A stretch of DNA of 64,000 nt. Source: Streptomyces antibioticus. Its GTDB lineage: Bacteria > Actinomycetota > Actinomycetes > Streptomycetales > Streptomycetaceae. The DNA lies in NCBI RefSeq assembly GCF_002019855.1, contig NZ_CM007717.1, positions 7,821,750-7,885,749 of the forward strand, read 5' to 3'. Positions 46,303 through 54,693 of the stretch are shown piece by piece. The stretch's first letter is position 1. Every line of letters starts with the position of its first letter. Made by a program: the position numbers and the translations under genes. Under the pieces are notes generated by a model. It did no database searches. It saw nothing but the letters and a program-made list of their open reading frames with translations, and had not been told where the DNA came from.

Positions 46303-48426
46303 TCACGGAACCTGCTCGTCCGGCGCGTAGTGCAGGACGAGCACGGCGATGTCGTCGGCGCGCCGGCCGGCCGCCGGGGAGTGTCCGAGGAGATGGTCGA
46401 TCAGCAGGTCAGGGGCCCGCGGGCCGGCCCGGCCCAGCTCCACGGCCAGGTCGGCGATCGCCTCCTCGATGTCGGCCCCCGGCGTCTCCACCAGCCCGTC
46501 GGTGTAGAAGGCGAGGACGTGACCCGCGCCGAGCGCGACATCGGTCACGGGGAAGGACGCGTCGGGGTCGACGCCCAGCAGCGGCCCCGGGACGACGTCG
46601 AGCGGCCGGGCGGAACCCTCTCGCCGCACCAGCGGCGGGGGGTGCCCGGCGCTCGCCAGGGCGGCGCGTCCCGACGCCAGGTCGAGATGGGCGTAGAGAC
46701 AGCTCGTGAACAGCTCGGGGCCGAAGCCGGCGAGCAGCCGGTTGGTGGCGGACAGCACCTCGTCGGGGTCCGCGCCGCGGGCCGCGTAGGCGTGCACGGC
46801 GGTGCTGACCTGTCCCATCAGGGCGGCCGCGGCGGCGTTGTGGCCCTGGACGTCCCCGATGACGGCGGCCACGGCGCCGTCGCCGAGCGGGATCAGGTCG
46901 TAGAAGTCGCCGCCGATGTCCATGCCCCGGGTGGCGGGCAGATAGCGGGCGGCCACCCGCAGCCCGGGGACCGTGGGCAGGGTGCGCGGGAGCAGCGCCG
47001 CCTGGAGGCTGTGGGCGAGCGCGTGTTTGGCGTCGTAGAGACGGGCGCGGTCCATGGCCTGGGCGACGAGCCCGGCGAGCGAGGTCAGGACGGCCCGGTC
47101 CTCGGCGGTGAACGTGTGGGGACGGTCGTAGGAGAGGATGCAGCAGCCGACGGGGCGGCCGGAGACGATCAGCGGCAGGAACGCCCACGCGTGCTTGTCG
47201 CTCATCCGCTGGGCCTCGGGGTAGGCCCGCCGCAGTTCCTCGGGGTCGCCGAAGAACGCGGGCACGCCGCTGCTCAGGGCCTGTCCCGCGGGGGTCAGCG
47301 TGGTGTCCACGGGCAGGCCGTCGAGGCGGCCGACGGTCACCGGCGGATAGCCGCGGGTGCCGGTGATGCGCAGCCTGCCGCCCTCGGCCGCGGACAGCAC
47401 CAGGCCCTGGGCGCCGAAGGCGGGCATGATCTGGTCGGCGACCAGGTCGATGACGTCCTGGACCCCGACGACCTCGGTCAACCCGGCCGCCAGGTGCACG
47501 AGTTGGTAGAGCCGGCCGACCCCGGCGGGCCACACGGGCCGCTGCTCGACGGGCGGCACCGGCTCCGGTGTGCCGGTGGGCGTGACGCGGACGCTGATGC
47601 CGCTGGCGTCGGGGTAGAGGTGGAAGTCCAGCCACCGGTCGGGCGGGCGGCACGCGGTGAACGTCACCGGCCGCCGGCTGAGCAGGGCGGCCCGGTAGCG
47701 CTCCTCGTGGACCGGATCGTCCAGCCAGCGCAGGGAGTGCCAGGGCAGGGTGCCGAGCAGATGGTCGGCGTCACGGCCCAGCAGTTCGCAGGCGCCCGAG
47801 CTGAGATAGGTGAACCGGCCCTCCAGGTCCAGGGCGCAGCTCCCGCCGGGCAGCCGCTCGGCGAAGTCGGCCGCGGCGGCCGCCGGGCTCGCGGGACGGC
47901 CGCCGGCCGCGACCGGGACCACCCGCGGCGGACCGGCACCCCGGCCGGACACATCGGCCGGCCCGTCCGCGTCCTCCAGCAGTCGGGCCAGCCGACGGCA
48001 GCCGGCCATGATGTTGGCCCGTTCGCGCGCGGTCATGTGCGGCGGGCGGCTGTCGGTCGGCCACAACAGCAGCAGCGCGCCCCACCGCCGTGCCCCGGTG
48101 ACCGGCGCGGCGGCCAGCGAGAGGGGGTACGGCAGCGCCATCGCGCTGCGCGGATAGGCCCGCACCAGTTCGTCCCGGCCCGCCATCCAGACGAGACGCT
48201 CCTCGCGGACGGCGGTGGCCACCGGGGAGGGCGCGTTCACCGTGACCGTCGCCCACGGCGCGGCGACCTCGGCCGACGCCCCGCACAGCAAAGACAGGCG
48301 CAGGACCCGCTCGTCGGGGGCGAGCAGATACAGGGCGCCCAGGGACGCGCCGGTGCCCCGGACCGTGTCCGCGAGCGCGGCGTCCGGGGGAGCGTCCCGC
48401 GGGCCCGGATCATCCGCGCTCGACAC
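46303..48426 (-). CDS. GAF-PAS-GAF-PP2C (SpoIIE-like) phosphatase
   Basis: A 707-residue cytosolic sensor phosphatase. GTG 48426 follows GGAGG at a 6-nt spacing; the open frame continues far upstream but without family features. Residues ~15-165 form a GAF-like domain (LGALYLLAPDERVLRLSLLCG); ~200-310 a PAS domain (CALDLEGRFTYLSSGACELLG and DFHLYPDASGISVRVTPTG); ~330-480 a second GAF domain (VQDVIDLVADQIMPAFGAQGLVLSA, RPVGCCILSYD). The C-terminal PP2C (~485-700) has MDIGGDFYDLIPL, AAVIGDVQGHN, FYTDGLVETPG and ADDIAVLVL. It probably releases an anti-sigma antagonist in response to a ligand or stress signal. Confidence 0.92.
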   Translation of the reverse strand: MSSADDPGPRDAPPDAALADTVRGTGASLGALYLLAPDERVLRLSLLCGASAEVAAPWATVTVNAPSPVATAVREERLVWMAGRDELVRAYPRSAMALPYPLSLAAAPVTGARRWGALLLLWPTDSRPPHMTARERANIMAGCRRLARLLEDADGPADVSGRGAGPPRVVPVAAGGRPASPAAAAADFAERLPGGSCALDLEGRFTYLSSGACELLGRDADHLLGTLPWHSLRWLDDPVHEERYRAALLSRRPVTFTACRPPDRWLDFHLYPDASGISVRVTPTGTPEPVPPVEQRPVWPAGVGRLYQLVHLAAGLTEVVGVQDVIDLVADQIMPAFGAQGLVLSAAEGGRLRITGTRGYPPVTVGRLDGLPVDTTLTPAGQALSSGVPAFFGDPEELRRAYPEAQRMSDKHAWAFLPLIVSGRPVGCCILSYDRPHTFTAEDRAVLTSLAGLVAQAMDRARLYDAKHALAHSLQAALLPRTLPTVPGLRVAARYLPATRGMDIGGDFYDLIPLGDGAVAAVIGDVQGHNAAAAALMGQVSTAVHAYAARGADPDEVLSATNRLLAGFGPELFTSCLYAHLDLASGRAALASAGHPPPLVRREGSARPLDVVPGPLLGVDPDASFPVTDVALGAGHVLAFYTDGLVETPGADIEEAIADLAVELGRAGPRAPDLLIDHLLGHSPAAGRRADDIAVLVLHYAPDEQVP

Positions 48427-48597
48427 CGGACACCTCCGCACCCGACCTGATGCCCGTAGGGCTGCCCATAGGGGGACGCTACGCCCCCGCCGTGCCCCCG
48501 GCACGTCACCCGGCGCCCGCCCCGCGCCCGGCCCCTCCCCGTGCGCGCGCCCATGCCGGACACTGGAGGCGAGGCGAGAGGCTCGGGAGGAGCGGCG

Positions 48598-49461
48598 ATG
48601 CTGACGGACGTGCGTGAGCTGCTGGGCAGAAGCCTGTTCCACCGGGTGGCGGGCCCCGACGGACCGGCCACCCGCGCCCGCATCCACGGCACACCCGGAC
48701 CCCGCTGGTTCGGCCCCGACCGCCCGATCCGCACGGTCCACGGCGACGCCTCCATGTTCATCGGGGGCATCGCCGCCCTGCTGCTCCAGTCCCTGCACCC
48801 GCAGGCCATGGCCGCCGTCGCCGCCCACTCCGGCTACCGCGGCGACCCGTGGGGGCGGCTCCAGCGCACCAGCACCTTCCTGGCCGTGACGACCTACGGC
48901 ACCGCCGACGACGCCCAGCGGGCGGTGGACCACGTCCGCGCCATCCACGAGCGGATCCGGGGCAGGACCGCCGAGGGCCTGGAGTACCACGCGGGCGACC
49001 CGCATCTGCTCGGCTGGGTGCACGCGGCCGAGACCCACTGCTTCCTGCGCGCCCACCGGCGCTACGGGGCCCACCCCCTCGACACCGCCGGCTACGACGC
49101 CTACGTCGCCGACACCGCCCGGGTCGCCGAGGCCCTCGGGGTCCTCGACCCGCCCCGTGACCTGCGGGAGCTGTCCGAGCGTCTGGCCGCCTACCGGCCC
49201 GAGCTGCGCGCCGGTGCCGACGCCCGGGCCGCCGCCCGCTTCCTGCTGGTGCGGCCGCCGCTGCCCTTGGCGGCACGCCCGTTCTACGGCGGGCTGGCCG
49301 CGAACGCCGTGGCGCTGCTGCCGCCGTGGGCCCGGTCGATGCTGTGGCTGCCCCGGCTCCCCGTGGTGGACGCCCTCGCCGTCCGCCCGGCCGGGCACGC
49401 GCTCACCCGGACCATCCGCTGGGCGATGAACCCGCCCCCGCAGCGTCGCGACGGGGACTGA
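48598..49461 (+). CDS. MpaB-family (DUF2236) oxygenase
   Basis: A 287-residue all-helical protein starting at ATG 48598 after GGGAGGAG. It has the DUF2236/MpaB pattern seen in latex-clearing protein Lcp and fungal MpaB: ASMFIGGIAALLLQSLHPQAMAAVAAHSGYRGDPWGRLQRTSTFL, WVHAAETHCFLRAHRRYG, and a C-terminal PFYGGLAANAVALLPPWAR. His residues in LHPQ and VHAAETH are the likely haem ligand/active-site positions of the family. Members are haem-dependent oxygenases acting on hydrophobic substrates; the substrate here is unknown. No signal peptide. Divergent from the PP2C gene, converges on glpD. Confidence 0.87.
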   Translation: MLTDVRELLGRSLFHRVAGPDGPATRARIHGTPGPRWFGPDRPIRTVHGDASMFIGGIAALLLQSLHPQAMAAVAAHSGYRGDPWGRLQRTSTFLAVTTYGTADDAQRAVDHVRAIHERIRGRTAEGLEYHAGDPHLLGWVHAAETHCFLRAHRRYGAHPLDTAGYDAYVADTARVAEALGVLDPPRDLRELSERLAAYRPELRAGADARAAARFLLVRPPLPLAARPFYGGLAANAVALLPPWARSMLWLPRLPVVDALAVRPAGHALTRTIRWAMNPPPQRRDGD

Positions 49462-49494
49462 ACCAGCCCTACGGCAACGGCAGGTGACGGTACG

Positions 49495-51108
49495 TCAGGT
49501 GGCAGCCGCCTCCGCCTCCAGCGCACCCCGGGCGATGTCCAGTGCCGTGGCGCGGTCCTCGGGGACCAGGCCGATGCGGGTGCGCCGGTCGAGGAGGTCG
49601 GCGGGGTCGAGGGCGCCCTCGTGGCGGACGGCCCACAGGAGTTCGGCCCGGGTGACGGGGTGGCCGTCGAGCACGGGTGCGGCGAGGTCGGGGTCCGCGG
49701 CGGCGAGCGCGTGGACGGCCGGGGCCTCGGTGCCGTAGCGGTGGACGAGACGGCGGGGTGCCCGGAGCGCGCCGAGGACCTGCGGTGACGCGGCGCCGAT
49801 CAGCGGCAGGGACGCGGTGGGGGAGGGGCGTGAGGTCAGGCCGTGGACGGCGGCGGCGGTGTCGACGGCGTCCTCGGCCATCCGCCGGTAGGTGGTGAGC
49901 TTGCCGCCGACCACGGTGATCACGCCCTCGGACGAGGTGAGGACCGCGTGCCTGCGGGAGATGTCGGCGGTGCCGCCCGGCGCGCCGGAGCCCGCGGCCC
50001 CGCCGGTGTCCAGCAGGGGGCGCAGTCCGGCGAAGGCGCCGACCACGTCGTCCCGGTGGACGGGGATGTCGAGGGCCGAGCCCAGGACGTCGAGGAGGAA
50101 GCCGATGTCGGTCTCGGGCGCCTCGGGGACGTCGGGGATGTCGTCCCCGACGGGTTCGTCGGTGAGCCCGACGTACGTGCGGCCGTCGCCCTGGGGCAGG
50201 ACGAGGACGAAACGGTTGGTCTCGCCGGGGATCGGGATGTGCAGCCCGGCCGGGAGGGCGCCGAGCCGTGCCGTGCGCAGGACGAGGTGGGTGCCGCGCG
50301 AGGGCCGGATGCGGACGCCGTCCACCAGACCGCCCGCCCACACCCCGGAGGCGTTGATCACGGCGCGGGCCCTGATCTCGCCCTCCTCGCCCGTGAGTTC
50401 GTCGCGGACGCGGGCGCCGGAACGGGTCAGTTCCAGGGCCCGTACCCGGGTGAGGATCCGGGCGCCGTGGGCCGCGGCGGTGCGCGCGACGGCGGTGACC
50501 AGACGGGCGTCGTCGGTGACCCGGCCGTCCCAGGACAGCAGGCCGCCGCGCAGCCCGGCGGAGCGCAGCGCGGGGGCGAGATGGCGGGTCTCCGCCGCCG
50601 ACAGCCGGCGCGGCGCGGGCAGGGTCGCGCGCGCGGTGCGCGCGGCGAGGCGCAGGGTGTCGCCGGCCCGGAAACCGGCCCAGGCCAGGGCCGCCTGGGG
50701 ACGGGAGACCAGCGGGGTCAGGGGCAGCACGAACGGCTGGGCGCGCACCAGGTGGGGTGCGGTGCGCTCCATCAGGACGCCGCGTTCGCGGGCGCTCTCG
50801 TGGGCGACGTCGAGCTGGGCGGAGGCGAGGTAGCGCAGTCCGCCGTGGATGAGCTTGGAGCTCCAGCGCGAGGTGCCGAAGGCCAGGTCGTGGGCGTCGA
50901 CGGCGATCACCGACAGACCGCGCGCGGCGGCGTCCAGGGCGGCCCCGGCGCCGGTCGCGCCGAGTCCGACGACCAGGACGTCCACGGCCGGGCCGCCGAC
51001 GGCGCGTTCGAGGTCGGCGCGCCGGCGCGCGGCGGTCAGGGACGAGCCCGGAGCCGGGCCGGCGGACGGGGCCGTGCTGCTGTGGCTCATGGGGCTCGTG
51101 GGGCTCAT
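49495..51108 (-). CDS. glpD: FAD-dependent glycerol-3-phosphate dehydrogenase
   Basis: A 537-residue flavoprotein that oxidises sn-glycerol 3-phosphate to dihydroxyacetone phosphate, passing electrons to quinone. The Rossmann motif is VLVVGLGATGAGAALDAAARGL, and the adjacent GTSRWSSKLIHGGLRYLA is the GlpD signature. Further conserved parts are INASGVWAGGLVDG, RGTHLVLRTA, FAGLRPLLDTGG, TVVGGKLTTYRRMAEDAVD, and a C-terminal DAO_C-like domain ending ELLWAVRHEGALDPADLLDRRTRIGL. The ATG 51108 is in an ATGA overlap with the TetR stop; a second ATG lies 18 nt later. DHAP is the substrate of the divergent alkyl-DHAP-synthase-like enzyme, suggesting a shared lipid pathway. Confidence 0.9.
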   Translation of the reverse strand: MSPTSPMSHSSTAPSAGPAPGSSLTAARRRADLERAVGGPAVDVLVVGLGATGAGAALDAAARGLSVIAVDAHDLAFGTSRWSSKLIHGGLRYLASAQLDVAHESARERGVLMERTAPHLVRAQPFVLPLTPLVSRPQAALAWAGFRAGDTLRLAARTARATLPAPRRLSAAETRHLAPALRSAGLRGGLLSWDGRVTDDARLVTAVARTAAAHGARILTRVRALELTRSGARVRDELTGEEGEIRARAVINASGVWAGGLVDGVRIRPSRGTHLVLRTARLGALPAGLHIPIPGETNRFVLVLPQGDGRTYVGLTDEPVGDDIPDVPEAPETDIGFLLDVLGSALDIPVHRDDVVGAFAGLRPLLDTGGAAGSGAPGGTADISRRHAVLTSSEGVITVVGGKLTTYRRMAEDAVDTAAAVHGLTSRPSPTASLPLIGAASPQVLGALRAPRRLVHRYGTEAPAVHALAAADPDLAAPVLDGHPVTRAELLWAVRHEGALDPADLLDRRTRIGLVPEDRATALDIARGALEAEAAAT

Positions 51109-51767
51109 GGCGTCAGGGTCCTCTCGAGGATGGTGCGCAGTTCGGCGGAGAACGCCTCGGCACTCAGATCGGGGTCGTCCTCGTCGGTCATCGTGCGCAG
51201 CGACAGGGTGAAGGACTGGGCGACCAGGAGCAGGGCGCGGGCCTGGCGCTCGGCATGGCCGGGGCGCACCGATCCGTCGGCGTGCCCCTCGCGCAGGGCG
51301 TCGTGCAGCAGGGCGAGCAGGGCCTCCTGGCTGGCGCCGCGCCGGTCCAGGACGTAGGGGAGGAGCAGTTCGGGGTCGACGTCGACGATCTTGCGGAAGA
51401 GGGGGTGCGCCCGGAAGGCGGCCACCCCGCTCACCAGGCCGTCGACGATCCGGGTGCGGGCGCCGGAGCCGGGGACCGGGTCGGGCATCGCGCCGGTGGC
51501 CGCGTCGATCCACTCCCGGGTCATCAGGTCGCCGACCAGGGAGCGCACGTCCGGCCAGCGGCGGTAGAGCGTCATACGGGAGACGCCCGCGCGGCGGGCC
51601 ACGTCGGTGAGGGTGGTGCGCCGGACGCCGACGGCCAGTACGCAGTCGCGCACCGCGTCGAGCACCGGGTCGTTGGCCGAGCCGTTGTCCTGGGCACCGC
51701 CCTGAGCGTTGCCCTGACCGTCGCCGCTCTGGGCGTTGCTCTGGGCGTTGTGACGAATAGGCGTCAT
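51105..51767 (-). CDS. TetR-family regulator
   Basis: A 220-residue repressor-type protein. The helix-turn-helix is TTLTDVARRAGVSRMTLYRRWPDVRSLVGDLM. The first 35 residues are unusual: a Gln/Asn/Gly-rich repeat (NAQSNAQSGDGQGNAQGG) not seen in most TetR proteins, encoded by a small tandem repetition; a later start is possible. The C-terminal helices form the ligand pocket (FRAHPLFRKIVDVDPELLLPYVLDRRG and AERQARALLLVAQSFTLSLR). It is upstream of glpD in the same operon and divergent from the alkyl-DHAP-synthase-like gene, so it likely controls both in response to a lipid or acyl-CoA-like ligand. Confidence 0.88.
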   Translation of the reverse strand: MTPIRHNAQSNAQSGDGQGNAQGGAQDNGSANDPVLDAVRDCVLAVGVRRTTLTDVARRAGVSRMTLYRRWPDVRSLVGDLMTREWIDAATGAMPDPVPGSGARTRIVDGLVSGVAAFRAHPLFRKIVDVDPELLLPYVLDRRGASQEALLALLHDALREGHADGSVRPGHAERQARALLLVAQSFTLSLRTMTDEDDPDLSAEAFSAELRTILERTLTP

Positions 51768-51920
51768 GTGTCACAGTGTAACGCCTGCACGGCCGTGCAG
51801 GAGACGGCACTTCGTTTTCCGCAGGTTCCGCGAGTACGCGACCCCCGCGACTCCGTGACCGGGCGACTTCGTAGCCTGTGCGAACCCGCGACGACCCGCG
51901 ACGACCGGTGAGGACAAGAG

Positions 51921-53516
51921 ATGGACATGCTGTGGAGCGGCTGGGGCGACCCGGCCAGGGCGACACCGCTGACCGAGACGGTGACCGGGCTGCTGCGCGA
52001 CCTGCTCGGGGTCAAGCCCCGCGGCACCGAGCCGGTCGCCCTGGCGGACATCACCGTCCCCGAACCGGCGCTCGACCCCGCCGCGCTGCGTGAACTCGCC
52101 GACGCCGTAGGCGGCCCGGACCATGTCCGCACCGACGCCGAGACCCGCGTCCGGCACACCCGCGGCAAGTCCACCCCCGACCTGCTGCGCATCCGCACCG
52201 GCGACGTCTCCGACACCCCGGCGGCCGTCGTCCTGCCGGCCACGCACGACGAGGTCCTCGCCGTCCTGCGGGTGTGCGTGGCACACCGGCTGGCCGTCGT
52301 GCCGTTCGGCGGCGGCACCTCGGTGGTCGGCGGCCTCGCCCCCGAGGCGCGCGGCCCGTTCGTCGCGCTGGACCTGGCCCGGATGGACGGCCTGCTCGCC
52401 CTCGACCCGGTCTCCCGCACCGCCACCCTGCAACCCGGCCTCAGGGCCCCGCAGGCCGAAGCGCTGCTGGCCGCACAGGGCTTCACCCTCGGCCACTTCC
52501 CCCAGTCCTTCGAGTGGGCCACCATCGGCGGGTTCGCCGCCGCCCGCTCCAGCGGACAGGCGTCCGCCGGATACGGCCGCTTCGACGAGATGGTCCTCGG
52601 CCTCACCGTCGCCACCCCCGCCGGCACCCTCGACACCGGCCGCGCGCCGCGCTCGGCCGCGGGCCCCGACCTCCGTCAGCTCGTCCTCGGCTCGGAGGGC
52701 GCGTTCGGCGTCATCACCTCGGTGACCGTCCGGGTCCGCCCGCTGCCCGAGACCCGGATCTACGAGGGCTGGCGGTTCGCCTCCTTCGAGGAGGGCGCCG
52801 CCGCCCTGCGCCGCCTCGCCCAGGACGGACCCCGGCCGACCGTGCTGCGGCTGTCGGACGAGACCGAGACCCTGATCGGCCTCGCCCAGCCCGACGCCAT
52901 CGGCTCCTCCGGACTGCCCCAGGACGCGGGCTGCATGGCGATCGCCGGCTACGAGGGCACCGCGGAGGACACCGCGTACCGCCGTGAGCGGGCCGCCGCC
53001 GTGCTGCGCGACTGCGGTGGCACGTACCTCGGCGAGGAGCCGGGCGACCGCTGGGCGCACGGCCGCTACTCCGCGCCCTACCTGCGCGACAGCCTGCTGG
53101 ACGCCGGGGCGTTCGCCGAGACGCTGGAGACCGCCGGCTTCTGGTCCGCGCTGCCCGGGCTGTACGCCGCCGTGCGCACCGCGCTCACCACGACCCTCAC
53201 CGAGTCCGGCACCCCGCCGCTGGTGATGTGCCACATCTCGCACGTCTACGAGAACGGCGCCTCCCTGTACTTCACCGTCGTCTCGGCGCAGGGCGAGGAC
53301 CCGGTGGCCCACTGGACGCCCGCCAAGCACGCGGCGAACGAGGCGATCCTGGCCGCCGGCGGCACCATCAGCCACCACCACGGGGTGGGCGGCGACCACC
53401 GCGACTGGTACGTCCGGGAGGCCGGCCCCCTCGGCATCGACGCCCTGCGCGCGGTCAAGGGACGGCTGGATCCCACGGGGGTGCTCAACCCCGGGATCCT
53501 GCTGCCCACCGACTGA
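51921..53516 (+). CDS. FAD-binding oxidase, alkyldihydroxyacetonephosphate synthase-like
   Basis: A 531-residue vanillyl-alcohol-oxidase-type flavoprotein. The PP-loop FAD domain reads VVPFGGGTSVVGGLAPEARG, then the FPQSFEWATIGGFAAARSSGQASAGYGRFDEMVLGL core, LGSEGAFGVITSVTVRVRPLPE, and the C-terminal signature GGTISHHHGVGGDH, whose His cluster matches the active-site region of alkyl-DHAP synthases (AGPS). Those enzymes replace the acyl chain of acyl-DHAP with a fatty alcohol to make ether lipids. Start ATG 51921 has AGGAC 7-8 nt before. Neighbours glpD and a diacylglycerol kinase support a glycerolipid role. Alternatively it is a member of the same family that uses another substrate. Confidence 0.85.
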   Translation: MDMLWSGWGDPARATPLTETVTGLLRDLLGVKPRGTEPVALADITVPEPALDPAALRELADAVGGPDHVRTDAETRVRHTRGKSTPDLLRIRTGDVSDTPAAVVLPATHDEVLAVLRVCVAHRLAVVPFGGGTSVVGGLAPEARGPFVALDLARMDGLLALDPVSRTATLQPGLRAPQAEALLAAQGFTLGHFPQSFEWATIGGFAAARSSGQASAGYGRFDEMVLGLTVATPAGTLDTGRAPRSAAGPDLRQLVLGSEGAFGVITSVTVRVRPLPETRIYEGWRFASFEEGAAALRRLAQDGPRPTVLRLSDETETLIGLAQPDAIGSSGLPQDAGCMAIAGYEGTAEDTAYRRERAAAVLRDCGGTYLGEEPGDRWAHGRYSAPYLRDSLLDAGAFAETLETAGFWSALPGLYAAVRTALTTTLTESGTPPLVMCHISHVYENGASLYFTVVSAQGEDPVAHWTPAKHAANEAILAAGGTISHHHGVGGDHRDWYVREAGPLGIDALRAVKGRLDPTGVLNPGILLPTD

Positions 53517-53534
53517 ACCCATCGACTGAACCCA
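53510..53534. repeat. Short tandem duplication spanning a stop codon
   Basis: CGACTGAACCCA occurs at 53510-53521 and again at 53523-53534, i.e. a 13-bp period that duplicates the stop codon region of the preceding gene. The following 100 bp are C-rich with CTCCACCC-type repeats before the kinase gene RBS. Confidence 0.8.
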
Positions 53535-53661
53535 CCCCCGGGTGCACCCCGGCGCACCCGGTTCTCCACCCGGCTCCACCCCGCTCCACACACAGCGCTC
53601 CACCCAGCGCCACCCGCCCAGTCCGCGCACGACCCGTCAGCCGCCCTCGGAGGCACAACCG

Positions 53662-54540
53662 ATGCGACAGTTCACCGCCATCGTCAACCCCACCGCGGGC
53701 GGCTCCACCGGGGTCGCGGCACTGCTGCGGGTGGCCCGGCTGCTGCGCGAGGCCGGGGCCGGGCTGGAGACCGAGTACAGCCGCAGCCTCGCCCACGCCC
53801 AGGAGCTGGCCCGCGAGGCGGGCGGGCGCGGGCGGACCGTACTGGCCGTCGGCGGCGACGGCATCGCCGGCGGCATCGGCGGCACCCTCAGCGGCACCGG
53901 CACGGTGCTCGGCCTGATCCCGGCCGGCCGGGGCAACGACTTCGCGCGCGCCCTGGGACTGCCCACCGACCCCGAAGGGCTGGCCAAGGTGCTGCTGGAG
54001 CACGAGCCCAGCCCCGTCGACACCATCGAGGTGGAGTCCGCGCAGGGCCGCGCCGTCGCCCTCGGCAGCGTCTACGCAGGCGTGGACGCGCTCGCCAACC
54101 GCCACGCCAACCACACCAAGGTGCTGCGTGGCTCCGCCTCCTACTACCTGGGCGGTCTGCGCGCCGTCACCACCTGGCGCCCGGCCGCCTACCGGGTCAC
54201 CGTCGACGGCGAGGAGCACACCCACCGGGGCTACACCGTCGTGGCCGCCAACTCCGCCTACTACGGCTCCGGCCGCCTCATCGCCCCCGACGCCCGGCTC
54301 GACGACGGGCTCCTCGACGTGGTGATGATCCGGCACGCGCCCCGGCACCTGTTCTTCACCCTGATGAACGAACTCAAGACCGGCGCGCACGTCCACCGCC
54401 CCGAGGTGCGGATCCTGCGCGGCCGCGAGATCCGCATCGAGGCCGACCGGCCGGTCCCCTACGGCACCGACGGCGAGGTCGACGCCGTCCTGCCCGTCGC
54501 GGCCCGGGTGCTCCCCGGCGCCCTGTCCGTGCTCCGCTGA
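53662..54540 (+). CDS. Diacylglycerol kinase family lipid kinase
   Basis: A 292-residue lipid kinase starting at ATG 53662 with GGAGG. Motifs: FTAIVNPTAGGSTGVAAL at the N-terminus, the nucleotide-binding VLAVGGDGIAGGIGGTLSG, the substrate/ATP loop LGLIPAGRGNDFARALGLP, and in the C-terminal beta domain SVYAGVDALANRH and the final ADRPVPYGTDGEVDA. Family members phosphorylate diacylglycerol or related neutral lipids. The canonical GGDGT is GGDGI here. Same strand as the alkyl-DHAP-synthase-like gene, 145 bp downstream, so probably co-expressed. It would return lipid alcohols to the phosphatidate pool. Confidence 0.9.
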   Translation: MRQFTAIVNPTAGGSTGVAALLRVARLLREAGAGLETEYSRSLAHAQELAREAGGRGRTVLAVGGDGIAGGIGGTLSGTGTVLGLIPAGRGNDFARALGLPTDPEGLAKVLLEHEPSPVDTIEVESAQGRAVALGSVYAGVDALANRHANHTKVLRGSASYYLGGLRAVTTWRPAAYRVTVDGEEHTHRGYTVVAANSAYYGSGRLIAPDARLDDGLLDVVMIRHAPRHLFFTLMNELKTGAHVHRPEVRILRGREIRIEADRPVPYGTDGEVDAVLPVAARVLPGALSVLR

Positions 54541-54583
54541 ACCGGCCGCGACGGCACGGACGTTCCCGCGGGCATCCGCCGGG

Positions 54584-54608
54584 CATGATCGCCGCGGGCC
54601 GGGGTACC
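54584..54608 (+). promoter_or_regulatory. SigB-type promoter of the sigma factor gene
   Basis: GCATG (54584-54588), 14 nt spacer and GGGTAC (54603-54608) match the S. coelicolor SigB consensus GNNTN-N14/16-GGGTAC/T, located 86 nt before the ATG of a SigB/SigF-type sigma factor gene. This suggests autoregulation. Confidence 0.6.
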
Positions 54609-54693
54609 CGGAGTGACGTCCGCCGCCGAAAGGCCGTACGAGCCCCGAAGCGGCGGACCGACACGGTCGGTTGAATCCGGGAGGGGAAACACG

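Noticed and set aside
45058-48450. Open frame of 1130 codons on the plus strand opposite BrkB-like and PP2C genes.
   Set aside because: Shadow of minus-strand genes; translation is low-complexity Gly/Arg/His/Gln with no recognisable domain.
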